NCBI GenBank assembly: GCA_004010935.1
Contig: CP026511.1
Span: 3,410,001 to 3,474,000, forward strand
DNA length: 64,000 nt
Reading direction: 5' to 3'
Origin: Pseudomonadaceae bacterium SI-3
GTDB taxonomy: Bacteria > Pseudomonadota > Gammaproteobacteria > Pseudomonadales > Pseudomonadaceae
In this document: positions 22,102-33,487 of the stretch, piece after piece
Position numbering within the stretch: position 1 is the first letter of the stretch
How the letters are laid out: every line of letters starts with the position of its first letter
Program-made: the position numbers and the translations under genes
The notes under the pieces: model-generated
The model's database searches: none
Seen by the model: the letters and a program-made list of their open reading frames with translations, nothing else
Told to the model about the DNA's origin: nothing

Positions 22102-22540
22102 TTATCAGTGACCAGAGGCAGCTATTACTTCTGGTGAAGGGGAACCGCAGCTGAACAGCGGCTTCACCCCTAGGACAGGCCAACAGCAGCCTGCCGAAGC
22201 AAGCCTTACGCATCATTGAAATGCAGATTCACACTGGCGAAACCGCTGGCTGCACCGGCTGAATCAAACTGCGATAACACGAATTTCGGCAACACCAAAA
22301 AGCACTGAAAGCACCGCTTGCAGTGGGCGTCATTCTATGACTCCAAAGGGCTTGGCATCGCCCAGCGAGTTATCGTAGAGTGTGCCCACTGTGTTTGCAT
22401 GGGTCGCTGTTGAATCGTGGCCTGATGCAGTAGATCTTCAGATCCGCTACATCCGTTCGACTCTTTACTCCTTGCAACCAGTCTCCGCTTTCTGCACATG
22501 CAGAGGCGTTTCCACTATTGAGTTTCAAGGATACAAAGCT
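22102..22540 (+). other. 439-bp intergenic region with the cold-shock gene leader
   Basis: No convincing protein gene lies here. Open frames on either strand lack ribosome binding sites and family resemblance. The segment next to the csp gene, down to the AAGGAT ribosome binding site at 22527, should hold its promoter and a long 5' untranslated leader, as is common for cold-shock genes. No clear terminator after the tRNA is visible. Confidence 0.5.
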
Positions 22541-22753
22541 ATGTCGAATCGTCAGAACGGTACCGTCAAGTGGTTTAACGACGAAAAAGGTTTTGGTTTC
22601 ATCACTCCCGAAAGCGGTCCGGATCTGTTCGTGCACTTCCGCGCGATCGAAGGCAACGGCTTCAAGAGCCTGAAAGAAGGCCAGAAGGTCAGCTTCGTAG
22701 CTGTACAAGGTCAAAAGGGCATGCAGGCTGACCAGGTTCAAATCCAGGAATAA
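22541..22753 (+). CDS. CspA-family cold-shock protein
   Basis: 70-residue single cold-shock domain. The RNA-binding motifs RNP1 (KGFGFI) and RNP2 (LFVHF) are intact in [19 protein letters not shown] and [12 protein letters not shown]. Such proteins bind single-stranded nucleic acid and melt RNA structure. The start at 22541 gives the usual [12 protein letters not shown] with AAGGAT upstream. A strong terminator follows. Which csp paralogue it is cannot be decided from sequence alone. Confidence 0.97.
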   Translation: MSNRQNGTVKWFNDEKGFGFITPESGPDLFVHFRAIEGNGFKSLKEGQKVSFVAVQGQKGMQADQVQIQE

Positions 22754-22764
22754 GCCCCACCCCG

Positions 22765-22798
22765 AAAAGCCCCTGATGACAACATCAGGGGCTTTTTT
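22765..22798 (+). terminator. Rho-independent terminator of the csp gene
   Basis: A perfect 14-bp stem (AAAAGCCCCTGATG and its complement) with tetraloop ACAA ends in a run of six T. Confidence 0.95.
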
Positions 22799-22851
22799 AT
22801 GCGCGCGTTTCCGTAGAATGCGCCACCGCCTTCCCTCGCGAGACAACAAGC

Positions 22852-23349
22852 ATGCGCAACCACCCGCTAAGCCCGCAGGGCCAGTTTCCTGCCGCCGGCC
22901 TGATTCGTAGACTCGCCGCTCTCTTCTACGATGCTTTTCTGTCGATTGCACTGATGATGGTGGTCACGCTTTTCTACCAACAAGTGATCTTGCGTTTTTT
23001 TTATGGGAGCGAAGGACTTAGAGCAGTAGCGGAAGCAGGCGACCTGGATATAGACCCCATCCTCTCGACACTCTTACTGTTCGCCCTGTTCGCATTTTTT
23101 GCCAAATTCTGGACGCATAACGGTCAGACGCTCGGCATGCAGGTCTGGGGGGTGCGCATCCAGAACACCGATGGCAGCGCCATCGACCTGTGGCAGGCCC
23201 TGTTGCGCTTCCTGATTGCGATCATGTCCTGGCTTGCGCTGGGATTGGGCTATTGGTGGATGCTCTGGGACAAGCAACACCGAACCTGGCACGACATCTA
23301 TTCGGAGAGCCAAGTCGTGCAGCTACCGAAAAACATCCATAAGAAATAG
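22852..23349 (+). CDS. RDD family membrane protein
   Basis: 165-residue inner-membrane protein. The RDD signature sits near the N-terminus (AAGLIRRLAALFYDAFLS), where R-R-x-x-A-x-x-x-D replaces the canonical Arg-Asp-Asp pattern. There are three hydrophobic helices, at about residues 24 to 45, 68 to 85 and 116 to 138. The segments FAKFWTHNGQTLGMQVWGVRI and WDKQHRTWHDIYSESQVV are typical of the family. Some members have been proposed as ion exchangers; function is otherwise unknown. It is convergent with lptG. A -10-like TAGAAT sits about 35 bp upstream of the start. Confidence 0.85.
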   Translation: MRNHPLSPQGQFPAAGLIRRLAALFYDAFLSIALMMVVTLFYQQVILRFFYGSEGLRAVAEAGDLDIDPILSTLLLFALFAFFAKFWTHNGQTLGMQVWGVRIQNTDGSAIDLWQALLRFLIAIMSWLALGLGYWWMLWDKQHRTWHDIYSESQVVQLPKNIHKK

Positions 23350-23426
23350 CCTTAAGCCCGGAATCAATCTCCCTCTCCTGCACGACTGAGACAGCTCAAG
23401 GCTTTGGAGCTTGCTGCGGATTCTAA

Positions 23427-24488
23427 TCAACCCGCACGCCGCAACAACCAGACACCTGCCAGCGCACAGATGCCCGCTGGCACAGCCACCGCCAGCAGCG
23501 GCGAGAAGCCGAATACCTGGCTCGCCGGACCCAGCAGGTCCTGCAAAATGCGGAACACGAAGCCAACAATGACACCGGTAAAAATGCGCTGGCCAAGCGT
23601 TACGGAGCGCAACGGCCCAAAGATAAACGAGATCGCCAGCAATACCAGCGCCACCGTTACCGCCGGCTGCAACACCTTGCTCCAGAACGCCAACCAATAG
23701 CGGCCATTGTTCAACCCTTGCTCACCCAGATAGTGGATATAGCGCCACAACCCCGTGATGGACAATGCATCCGGCTCCATCACAACAGTACTGACCAGCT
23801 GGGGCGTCAACTGCACATCCCACGCCTCCTGAGCCGCCTTCGTGACCTCGGTATGATCACCTCGAAAGTGCGTCGTCGCGACATCACTGAGTAGCCACTG
23901 ATCACCGTCGTAACGGGCTCGGCGGGCGAAGCTTGCCGACTGCAGCTGCCGTTGCTCATCGAAACGATAGCGGGTAACTCCAAGGAGCAAACCACTCGGC
24001 TGCACTGCATTGATATGCACAAATTCATCACCCTGACGATGCCAGAGCCCGCGTTTGCTGCTTTGCGCCTCACCAGCACCCTGTGCCGAGGAACGGCTGG
24101 CTTGCGCAATATTCTCGCTCCACGGCGATACATATTCCCCGATCAGCACCCCTATCAGCAGCAGCAGCAGCATTGGCTTCATTACAGCCAACACGATTCG
24201 CCCCAAAGACACGCCTGCGGCACGCATGATGGTCAGCTCGCTACTGCTCGCAAGCGTGCCAAGGCCAATAAGGCAACCAATCAACGCCGCCATAGGCAGC
24301 ATCTCGTAGATCCGCGATGGCGTGGTCAGTAATACGTAAACGGCGGCGTTCAAGGTGCCGTAACCACCCTTCACATCACCCAACTCGTCAATGAAGGCGA
24401 ACAACAAGGCCAGACCGACAATGATGCCGAGCACCGTCAGAATCGCCAGCAGAACATGGATGCCAATGTAGCGATCAAGCTTACGCAT
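23427..24488 (-). CDS. lptG: LPS export ABC transporter permease LptG
   Basis: Inner-membrane permease of the LptB2FG transporter that extracts lipopolysaccharide toward LptC. 353 residues from MRKLDRYIGIHVLLAILTVL. Three N-terminal and three C-terminal transmembrane helices flank a periplasmic beta-jellyroll domain (about residues 130 to 255). The conserved segments YEMLPMAALIGCLIGLG and LASSSELTIMRAAGVS are present. The start codon lies inside the 3' end of lptF (8 bp overlap), so the pair is translationally coupled. Confidence 0.95.
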   Translation of the reverse strand: MRKLDRYIGIHVLLAILTVLGIIVGLALLFAFIDELGDVKGGYGTLNAAVYVLLTTPSRIYEMLPMAALIGCLIGLGTLASSSELTIMRAAGVSLGRIVLAVMKPMLLLLLIGVLIGEYVSPWSENIAQASRSSAQGAGEAQSSKRGLWHRQGDEFVHINAVQPSGLLLGVTRYRFDEQRQLQSASFARRARYDGDQWLLSDVATTHFRGDHTEVTKAAQEAWDVQLTPQLVSTVVMEPDALSITGLWRYIHYLGEQGLNNGRYWLAFWSKVLQPAVTVALVLLAISFIFGPLRSVTLGQRIFTGVIVGFVFRILQDLLGPASQVFGFSPLLAVAVPAGICALAGVWLLRRAG

Positions 24489-25602
24489 GGGCGGCCCTCG
24501 ACAGGCTGCGGCGCTTGCTAATGGCAAGCCTCAGCGGTTCCCAGTACAACATCAACATCCCTATGGCAAAGAAGATTCCATGCACCCACCAGAGCCCCAA
24601 GGCCGGGGATATTCGACCCTTGTCCAAAGCGCCACGTGCAGCGATGAGTAACGCGAGGTAAGCCATATACAGAAGAATTGCAGGCAGCAGCTTCAGAAAG
24701 CGCCCCTGGCGTGGATTGACCTTCGACAGCGGGACCGCGAGCAGCGTGACAATGAACACCAATAGCGGCAAAGAAAGGCGCCACTGCAGTTCGGATTGCA
24801 AACGAATATCGTCGCTCCCAAGCAGATCGAGCGTCGGCATTGACTCACGCTCGCTCAGCTCGACACTGACCTCCGGCCTGGGCAACAGCACGCCATAGGT
24901 GTCGTACTGGATCGCCCGGTAGTTTGCCTGACCCGGATTGCCGTCGTAGCGATAGCCGTTTTCAAGAATCAGATAGCGGCTCCCGTCAGGCTGAATTTCC
25001 TGGCGTCCGCGTTCGGCTACCAGCACGGAGAGCCCGCGCTTATCGCCAGTGGAGCTGGAAAGGTTGGTTTCGGAGATGAACACACCAGCCAACTCGGTGC
25101 GATCAGCAGTCAGCTCGCGGGTATAGGTCACACGGGTACCGTCGCGCAGTGTCTGGAAGCGGCCCGGCACCAGCGTGTCGAACTCGGTCAGCGAGTCCTG
25201 CTCGTTGAGGATGCGATCCACCTCAGCCACACCCTGCGGCGCCAGTCCGAGGCTCAACCAACCGACTAGGCCGGCAACCAGTGCAGCCGGCGCCAGGCTA
25301 TATGTCAGCAGGCGGCGCTGACTCATGCCGGTAGCCGAGAGAACGGTCATCTCACTGTCGAGGTAGAGCCTGCCGTAGGCCAGCAGAATGCCGAGAAACA
25401 GGCCCAGCGGCAGAATCAACTGCAGGAATCCCGGCAGACGGAACCCCATGATCATTAGCAGGACACCCGGATCGAGCAGCCCCTGTGCGGCCTGCGCCAG
25501 ATATTTGATGAAACGGCCGCTCATGATGATCACCAGCAGCACGGCGCTTACAGCGCTCAGGGTAACCAGAAGCTCACGGGACAGGTAACGAAAGACGATC
25601 AA
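24481..25602 (-). CDS. lptF: LPS export ABC transporter permease LptF
   Basis: Partner of LptG, 373 residues, with the same 3+3 helix layout around a periplasmic domain. Conserved segments include GRFIKYLAQAAQGLL, LYLDSEMTVLSATGMSQ and FPLGLFLGILLAYGRLY-like LILPLGLFLGILLAYGRLY. I prefer a TTG start at 25602, giving the family N-terminus (M)IVFRYLSRELL, with GGAG seven bases upstream. A GTG three codons earlier (25611) would overlap that Shine-Dalgarno. It is divergent from pepA across 185 bp. Confidence 0.93.
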   Translation of the reverse strand: MIVFRYLSRELLVTLSAVSAVLLVIIMSGRFIKYLAQAAQGLLDPGVLLMIMGFRLPGFLQLILPLGLFLGILLAYGRLYLDSEMTVLSATGMSQRRLLTYSLAPAALVAGLVGWLSLGLAPQGVAEVDRILNEQDSLTEFDTLVPGRFQTLRDGTRVTYTRELTADRTELAGVFISETNLSSSTGDKRGLSVLVAERGRQEIQPDGSRYLILENGYRYDGNPGQANYRAIQYDTYGVLLPRPEVSVELSERESMPTLDLLGSDDIRLQSELQWRLSLPLLVFIVTLLAVPLSKVNPRQGRFLKLLPAILLYMAYLALLIAARGALDKGRISPALGLWWVHGIFFAIGMLMLYWEPLRLAISKRRSLSRAAHA

Positions 25603-25718
25603 ACCGGACACTCCAGGGTTGTCAGGCTCCGGCGGCTACGCTCAAACTAGCCACCAAGCAGCCGGCCCGCCCGTAACAGGACGTTGGATTCACTCAGCAT
25701 TTTCCAGCGCCCCGGTAG

Positions 25719-27281
<1,563 letters not shown>

Positions 27282-27303
27282 GCAAAGCGAGCGGATACCG
27301 GGC

Positions 27304-27723
27304 ATGACTCGAATCGAGTTCTACGTGCTGCCGGACAGCCAGCCGGTGGGTCGTGCTAGAGCGGCCTGCCAGTTGGCGAGCAAAGGCTGGCAGCACGGCC
27401 TATCGGTATTTATTCGCTGTCAGGATAACCAGCAGTGCAGCGAACTAGACGCGCTGCTCTGGACGTTTCGTGCAGAGCGCTTCATTCCGCATGAGTTTCA
27501 TGATGACGATCCACACGCACCCGTGGTGATTGGCACGGAGCAGCCACCCGCTGCGGCACAAGGCCTGCTGATCAACCTCTCACCTACGCTATCGCCGCAC
27601 ACTGATCAGTTCAGCCGGGTAATCGAAATCGTCAATCAGCAGCCTGAGCTGCTGACCGTCTGCCGGGACAATTTTCGCCTCTATCGGCAGCGTGGCTATG
27701 ATCCAAAGAGAGTCGAGCTTTAA
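27304..27723 (+). CDS. holC: DNA polymerase III subunit chi
   Basis: Clamp-loader accessory subunit that contacts SSB. 139 residues, beginning MTRIEFYVLPDSQPVGRARA. The segments CQLASKGWQHGLSVFIRC, LDALLWTFRAERFIPHEF and VVIGTEQPP follow the HolC pattern. It lies 22 bp downstream of pepA, the normal Pseudomonas position. Confidence 0.92.
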   Translation: MTRIEFYVLPDSQPVGRARAACQLASKGWQHGLSVFIRCQDNQQCSELDALLWTFRAERFIPHEFHDDDPHAPVVIGTEQPPAAAQGLLINLSPTLSPHTDQFSRVIEIVNQQPELLTVCRDNFRLYRQRGYDPKRVEL

Positions 27724-27849
27724 GGCGCACTGGCCGAACGCGATGGAGCCGCCACGTCAGCGCCGATCAGCAACGATAGTTACTGGGCCAATGCCCGATC
27801 AGGACCACCCCCTAACACGCCTGGACGCTCAATTCCGGATGCCCCGTAC

Positions 27850-28215
27850 ATGACGCAATCGCGCCCCCCAAAAGCCCATCTTCTTGATGATCTGGAATCC
27901 ATTCGTGCGCTGCTGGGTGACCAAGACCCGCCACTGCTGAGCGATACGCTGGACCCGGACAGCTTTCCCTTGCTTTCGGAAATCGTCGAACACCCACCCG
28001 CACCGGCCGCCGAACCTGAGGTCGAGCCGCGCGAACCTGCCGTGCGTACAGCTTTTAGGACGCTCGCCGAGCGTCATCTCGACCATGAATTGCGCAATGC
28101 TGCGCAACTCATTCTGCAGGAGGTCATCGACGACTATGTCCCGCAGATCGAAGCCGAGTTGCGCGTCCGCCTGGAAGCGCGCGCCGAGCAGCTGATCAAG
28201 TCCCATCGTTCCTGA
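27850..28215 (+). CDS. Conserved protein of unknown function between holC and valS
   Basis: 121 residues. The N-terminal part (about 1 to 65) is low in complexity, with Pro, Glu and Leu-Leu motifs (HLLDDLESIRALLGD, PPLLSDTL), and looks disordered. The C-terminal part (about 65 to 118) is predicted helical, with RTLAERHLDHELRNAAQLIL and DDYVPQIEAELRVRLEARAE. No catalytic motif is seen. The same kind of gene occupies this position in other pseudomonads, so it is real, but I cannot assign a function. The gap from holC is 126 bp. Confidence 0.8.
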   Translation: MTQSRPPKAHLLDDLESIRALLGDQDPPLLSDTLDPDSFPLLSEIVEHPPAPAAEPEVEPREPAVRTAFRTLAERHLDHELRNAAQLILQEVIDDYVPQIEAELRVRLEARAEQLIKSHRS

Positions 28216-28373
28216 GTTGCATCCAACCGAGGCAAACGCCACGCCGGAATAGATACTTACGCGCGGCTCAGCTGTGCCGGCGGGACAAAAGCGGCATCGC
28301 AATCCTGTCGATCATCCACTTTGCCTTTATACTTGCCCGCTTTTCCGATCAGCCGTTCTAAGGGTCCCGCCGC

Positions 28374-31208
28374 ATGGACAAGACCTACCAGCCGCACGCC
28401 ATCGAAACCTCCTGGTACCAGACTTGGGAAACGAATAACTATTTCGCACCCCAAGGTTCAGGCGAGCCCTACACCATCATGATCCCGCCGCCGAACGTCA
28501 CCGGCAGCTTGCATATGGGCCATGGGTTCAACAACGCCATCATGGATGCACTGATTCGCTTCCGACGGATGCAGGGCCGCAACACCTTGTGGCAGCCGGG
28601 TACAGATCACGCCGGCATCGCCACTCAGATGGTAGTCGAGCGTCAGCTGAGCGCGCAGGGCGTCAACCGCCACGACCTGGGCCGCGAGAAGTTTCTCGAT
28701 AAGGTCTGGGAGTGGAAGGAAGAGTCCGGCGGCAACATCACCCGTCAGATCCGCCGTCTGGGTTCCTCGGTGGACTGGTCGCGCGAACGCTTCACCATGG
28801 ATGCGGGCCTGTCTAACGCCGTAAAGGAAGCCTTCGTGCGGCTGCATGAGGATGGTCTGATCTACCGTGGCAAGCGCCTGGTTAACTGGGACACCAAGCT
28901 GCACACCGCAATCTCCGATCTGGAAGTGGAAAATCACGACGAGAAAGGTCACCTCTGGCACCTGCGCTACCCGTTGGCCGATGGCTGCAAGACCGCCGAC
29001 GGTCTGGATTATCTGGTGGTCGCCACGACTCGTCCGGAAACCATGCTGGGCGACGCCGCCATCGCCGTGCACCCTGAGGACGAGCGCTACAAGAGCCTGA
29101 TCGGCCGCCACGTCATGCTGCCGCTGGTCAATCGTCTGATCCCGATCGTTGCCGACGATTACGTCGACCTTGAGTTCGGCACTGGCTGCGTGAAAATCAC
29201 CCCGGCCCATGACTTCAATGACTACGAGGTCGGCAAGCGCCATCACCTGCCGCTGATCAATATCTTCGACCAGAACGCCTGCATCCTGGCCCGCGCCCAG
29301 GTGTTCAACATTGACGGTTCAGTGAACGACAAGGTCGACGCCAGCCTACCGGACGGCTACGCGCACATGGACCGTTTCGATGCACGCAAGGCCATCGTCG
29401 CCGAGTTCGACGCCATGAGCCTGCTGGAAAAGATCGACGACCACGCGCTGAAAGTGCCGCGCGGCGACCGCTCGGGCACCATCATCGAGCCGTGGCTGAC
29501 CGATCAGTGGTACGTCTCCACCAAGCCGCTGGCCGAGAAAGCCATCGCGGCCGTGGAAAGCGGCGAGATTCAGTTCGTGCCCAAGCAGTACGAGAACATG
29601 TACTTCAGCTGGATGCGCGACATTCAGGACTGGTGCATCAGCCGTCAGCTCTGGTGGGGCCACCGCATTCCAGCCTGGTACGACGAAGCGGGCAACGTCT
29701 ATGTCGGCCGTGACGAAGTGGAGGTGCGCAGCAAGTACAACCTCTGCAACAACGTCGAACTGCGTCAGGACGAGGACGTGCTGGACACCTGGTTCAGCTC
29801 TGGGCTGTGGACATTCTCCACCCTCGGCTGGCCAGAGCAGACCGAATTCCTCAAGACTTTCCACCCCACTGACGTACTAGTCACCGGCTTCGACATCATC
29901 TTCTTCTGGGTCGCCCGGATGATCATGTTGTCCACGCACCTGACCGGGCAAATCCCGTTCAAAACCGTGTACGTACACGGCCTGGTGCGTGATGGCCAAG
30001 GTCAGAAGATGTCCAAGTCCAAGGGCAACGTGCTAGACCCGCTGGATATCGTCGACGGCATCACCCTCGACGAGCTGCTGACCAAGCGCACCAGCGGCAT
30101 GATGCAGCCCAAGCTGGCGGAGAAGATCGCCAAGCAGACCCGCTCCGAGTTTCCTGAGGGCATCGCCAGCTACGGCACCGACGCCCTGCGCTTCACCTTC
30201 TGCTCGCTCGCCTCCACGGGTCGCGACATCAAGTTCGACATGGGCCGCGTCGAGGGTTACCGCAACTTCTGCAACAAGATTTGGAACGCCGCCAACTTCG
30301 TCTTCGAGAACACCGAAGGCAAGGACACCGGCGCCAACGACGAGCCCGTCGAGCTGTCGTCGGTGGATCGCTGGATCATTTCCGCGCTGCAGCGCACCGA
30401 GGCCGAGGTGACTCGCCAGCTCGAGGCCTTCCGCTTCGACCTGGCAGCGCAAGCGCTCTACGAGTTCATCTGGGACGAGTACTGCGCCTGGTATCTGGAG
30501 CTGGTCAAGCCAGTGCTATGGGACGAGACCGCCAGCGTCGAACGCCAGCGCGGCACTCGCCGCACCCTGGTGCGCGTACTGGAAACGGCACTGCGTTTGG
30601 CACATCCGTTCATGCCGTTCATCACCGAGGAAATCTGGCAGCGCGTCGCGCCGCTCGCAGGCAAATCCGGCCCGACCCTGATGCTGCAGCCGTGGCCAGA
30701 ATTCAATCCGGAGCGCATCGACGAAGCCGCCGAAGGTGATATCGAGTGGGTCAAGGCCTTCATGTTGGGTGTCCGCCAGATCCGCGGCGAGATGAATATC
30801 TCAATGGCCAAACGCATCGACGTAGTGCTGGCCAACGCCTCGGCCGAAGACCAGCGTCGCCTCGCCGATAACGAACCGCTACTGAAGAAACTGGCCAAAC
30901 TGGAAAGCGTTCGCGTCCTCACTCAAGGCGAAGAACCGCCGCTGTCAGCGACGGCGCTGGTGGGCGACATGCAGGTGCTGGTGCCCATGGCAGGCCTGAT
31001 CGACAAGGACGCCGAACTTGCCCGCCTCGACAAGGAAATTGGCCGCTTGGACGGCGAAGTGAAGCGTGTCGGTGGCAAGCTCGGCAACGCCGGCTTCGTC
31101 GACAAGGCGCCGGCCGAGGTCATCGACAAGGAGCGCGCCAAACTGGCCGAGGCCGAGCAGGCCAAAGCCCGGTTGCTCGAGCAGCGCGAGCGCATCGCCA
31201 GCCTGTAA
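28374..31208 (+). CDS. valS: Valine--tRNA ligase
   Basis: Class I synthetase, 944 residues. The HIGH motif appears as [17 protein letters not shown] and the KMSKS motif as [15 protein letters not shown]. The editing (CP1) domain contains [17 protein letters not shown]-terminal coiled coil of about 60 residues ([20 protein letters not shown]) is typical of ValRS. A terminator follows directly. Confidence 0.98.
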   Translation: MDKTYQPHAIETSWYQTWETNNYFAPQGSGEPYTIMIPPPNVTGSLHMGHGFNNAIMDALIRFRRMQGRNTLWQPGTDHAGIATQMVVERQLSAQGVNRHDLGREKFLDKVWEWKEESGGNITRQIRRLGSSVDWSRERFTMDAGLSNAVKEAFVRLHEDGLIYRGKRLVNWDTKLHTAISDLEVENHDEKGHLWHLRYPLADGCKTADGLDYLVVATTRPETMLGDAAIAVHPEDERYKSLIGRHVMLPLVNRLIPIVADDYVDLEFGTGCVKITPAHDFNDYEVGKRHHLPLINIFDQNACILARAQVFNIDGSVNDKVDASLPDGYAHMDRFDARKAIVAEFDAMSLLEKIDDHALKVPRGDRSGTIIEPWLTDQWYVSTKPLAEKAIAAVESGEIQFVPKQYENMYFSWMRDIQDWCISRQLWWGHRIPAWYDEAGNVYVGRDEVEVRSKYNLCNNVELRQDEDVLDTWFSSGLWTFSTLGWPEQTEFLKTFHPTDVLVTGFDIIFFWVARMIMLSTHLTGQIPFKTVYVHGLVRDGQGQKMSKSKGNVLDPLDIVDGITLDELLTKRTSGMMQPKLAEKIAKQTRSEFPEGIASYGTDALRFTFCSLASTGRDIKFDMGRVEGYRNFCNKIWNAANFVFENTEGKDTGANDEPVELSSVDRWIISALQRTEAEVTRQLEAFRFDLAAQALYEFIWDEYCAWYLELVKPVLWDETASVERQRGTRRTLVRVLETALRLAHPFMPFITEEIWQRVAPLAGKSGPTLMLQPWPEFNPERIDEAAEGDIEWVKAFMLGVRQIRGEMNISMAKRIDVVLANASAEDQRRLADNEPLLKKLAKLESVRVLTQGEEPPLSATALVGDMQVLVPMAGLIDKDAELARLDKEIGRLDGEVKRVGGKLGNAGFVDKAPAEVIDKERAKLAEAEQAKARLLEQRERIASL

Positions 31209-31218
31209 CGAAGCCAGA

Positions 31219-31246
31219 GGCCAGCACTTGATGTGCTGGCCTTTTT
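31219..31246 (+). terminator. Rho-independent terminator of valS
   Basis: The 9-bp stem GGCCAGCAC/GTGCTGGCC with loop TTGAT is followed by TTTTT, 10 bp after the valS stop. Confidence 0.93.
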
Positions 31247-31565
31247 GCTTAGGCATCTGCTCTTGATTGATGACAAGTCGCCTTCAGTGCCGCTGATACA
31301 CTATGCCGCACACGACAATAACGAATTGCAACTGACAGGCCTGAACCAACGCGGAAAGCTCCACGACATGAAGTAAGTCAGCAGCGAAGCAAGCCCAGGT
31401 AGTTTGCTTTACGCGCAGCCGTCCACGACGCAGGTATTACCTTCCGTATCACGGTTACTTAATTCTCTCGCACCGCAAGTCGCCCATTTTTTAAGCCTGT
31501 CAGCCCCGAGCCAGAACAACAATCCGAATGGCCCGGTACGGTTTTTAAAAAATGGAGCCCCTCCG
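31247..31565 (+). other. 319-bp leader region upstream of nhaD
   Basis: No protein gene is supported here. An in-frame extension of nhaD back to 31404 is open, but it has no ribosome binding site and does not resemble the family N-terminus. The last 30 bases before the start are unusual: a T-run abutting an A-run, then GGAGCCCCTCC, in which the ribosome binding site GGAG can pair with the CTCC beside it. This could be a structured leader; I recognise no known riboswitch. Confidence 0.4.
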
Positions 31566-32948
31566 ATGTATGTACTCATGGCTGTTCTATTTGTTCTGGG
31601 CTATCTATGCATAGCCTTCGAGCATCCGCTGAAAATCGACAAGGCCGCCGCGGCGATTCTCACAGCAGTGCTGTGCTGGACCGCATTGATACTCGGCGCG
31701 GAATCCATCGTGCCGCTGTTGCCGTCAGCCGGCCATGACCTGGCCGATCCGTCAGCCTATGTAGTCGAATCACTGCGGCACCATCTGGGCGAAATCTCGG
31801 AGATCCTGTTCTTCCTGCTCGGCGCCATGACCATCGTCGAACTCATCGATTCGCACGAAGGTTTCAAGGTCATCACTGACCGTATCCAGACGCGAAAGCG
31901 CGTGCATCTACTGTGGATCATCGGCTTCCTAACCTTCTTTCTGTCCGCCGCACTGGACAACCTGACCACCACCATCGTCATGGTCTCGCTGCTGCGCAAA
32001 CTGATCCGCGGCCGCCCAGAACGCTGGTTGTTCGTCGGCGTCGTGGTGATAGCTGCCAACGCTGGCGGCGCCTGGTCACCGATTGGCGACGTTACGACGA
32101 CCATGCTCTGGATCGGCAACCAGATCACCGCCTCTGGCGTGATCGTCGGGCTGTTTATCCCGAGCCTGGTCTGCCTGCTGGTCCCCCTGTTGATTCTCAG
32201 TTTTAGCATGCGCGGCGAAGTGCCCCGCCCTGGCGCCCGAGCGCACCTGGCCGAAAGTAATCCGCCAGCCACGACGGCGTTCGAGCGCAATCTGGTATTG
32301 GCGCTCGGTATCGGCGCGCTGGTATTCGTGCCGGTCTTCAAGACCGTCACCCACTTGCCGCCGTATATGGGCATCTTGTTCGGACTCGGCGTGCTCTGGG
32401 TCACTACCGAATTTCTACATCGTCACAAAGAAGACGATCACAAGCACCCGCTCTCGGTCGTGGGCGTTCTGCGCAAGGTCGATACTCCGAGCGTGCTGTT
32501 CTTCCTTGGCATCCTTCTGGCGGTTGCGGCGCTCGCTACAGCCGGTCACCTGACCCAGGTCGCCACGGCGCTGCGTGACACCCTCGGACATATTTATCCG
32601 ATCAACTACAGCATCGGCCTGCTGTCGGCGGTGGTGGACAACGTGCCACTGGTTGCCGGCTCGATGAAGATGTATCCGTTGATCAGCCCGGAGACGCTGG
32701 ATGCAGCACCCGCCGCCGAAGTCGCCTGGCTGTCGCAATTCGTCGTAGACGGCAATTTCTGGGAGATGCTGGCCTATTGCGCCGGGACGGGTGGCAGCAC
32801 GCTCATCATTGGTTCAGCCGCAGGCGTAGCAGCCATGGGCATGGAAAAGATCAGCTTCACTTGGTACGTCAAGCGCGTCAGCCTGCTGGCTTTCCTTGGT
32901 TACACAGCCGGCGCCGTGACCTATATAGGCATGCTCGCACTGCGTTGA
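31566..32948 (+). CDS. nhaD: Sodium:proton antiporter NhaD
   Basis: Inner-membrane Na+(Li+)/H+ antiporter of the ion transporter superfamily. 460 residues with about 12 helices. The NhaD-type segments LYLCIAFEHPL-like LGYLCIAFEHPLKIDKAAAA, ALDNLTTTIVMVSLLRKL, NAGGAWSPIGDVTTTMLW and SAVVDNVPLVAGSMKMYP are all present, including the paired Asp/Asn-Thr motifs in the two inverted halves. The start at 31566 (MYVLMAVLFVLGYLC) has GGAG upstream. It is likely monocistronic. Confidence 0.94.
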   Translation: MYVLMAVLFVLGYLCIAFEHPLKIDKAAAAILTAVLCWTALILGAESIVPLLPSAGHDLADPSAYVVESLRHHLGEISEILFFLLGAMTIVELIDSHEGFKVITDRIQTRKRVHLLWIIGFLTFFLSAALDNLTTTIVMVSLLRKLIRGRPERWLFVGVVVIAANAGGAWSPIGDVTTTMLWIGNQITASGVIVGLFIPSLVCLLVPLLILSFSMRGEVPRPGARAHLAESNPPATTAFERNLVLALGIGALVFVPVFKTVTHLPPYMGILFGLGVLWVTTEFLHRHKEDDHKHPLSVVGVLRKVDTPSVLFFLGILLAVAALATAGHLTQVATALRDTLGHIYPINYSIGLLSAVVDNVPLVAGSMKMYPLISPETLDAAPAAEVAWLSQFVVDGNFWEMLAYCAGTGGSTLIIGSAAGVAAMGMEKISFTWYVKRVSLLAFLGYTAGAVTYIGMLALR

Positions 32949-33019
32949 TGCACAACCGTCTAGCTCGCTGAGCGCACGAAGCCGCTCAGCGAACCTAGCC
33001 GTTAACGTTGGGAATCGTG

Positions 33020-33313
33020 ATGACAGTCAGCAAAACCAAGAGCAGTTTCTATCGCCGTTTATATGTCGCCTGGCTGATTGACAGCGGTGCAGCCACGAGC
33101 GTGCCTGCTCTGGTAGCGACCGGAATGCCGCGCCGAACGGCACAGGACACCTTAGCGGCCCTTGCCGATCTGGACATTGATTGCCGCTTCACTCAGGACG
33201 ACGGCGAGCGGCATAACGCCGGCCATTACCAGATCCATGACTGGGGCGCGATTGACCCGCTATGGATCGAACGCAACCTGGCGCAGATCAAATCCGTTCT
33301 CGGCTATCCGTGA
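33020..33313 (+). CDS. Small winged-helix DNA-binding protein
   Basis: 97 residues from MTVSKTKSSFYRRLYVAWLI. The segment AATSVPALVATGMPRRTAQDTLAALADLDI looks like a helix-turn-helix of a FeoC/winged-helix-like protein, and the C-terminal YQIHDWGAIDPLWIERNLAQI forms the wing and last helix. A GTG one codon upstream (33017) could be used instead. It stands alone between nhaD and an MFS gene. Regulatory target unknown. Confidence 0.7.
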   Translation: MTVSKTKSSFYRRLYVAWLIDSGAATSVPALVATGMPRRTAQDTLAALADLDIDCRFTQDDGERHNAGHYQIHDWGAIDPLWIERNLAQIKSVLGYP

Positions 33314-33487
33314 CTGCCCGCGGAATACTTACATTCTCTAATACCGCTCAGTGGACCCGGCAGGTCGAGCGGGTGCGTACTCATGCTACCCGCGTGCTCG
33401 CAAATCCCCTTTAACCATCAGTAGCGTGGTCGTTCGCCAGGCGTGCCGCTAAGCTGTGGACCTCTTCGCCTGCACGGTTAGTCGTCA

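Noticed and set aside
22015..22540. Integrated element or attachment site at tRNA-Leu
   Set aside because: The tRNA is intact, with no repeated 3' end and no integrase nearby.
22370..22951. Minus-strand open frame of 193 residues across the cold-shock gene
   Set aside because: It is antisense to a complete csp gene and its terminator hairpin.
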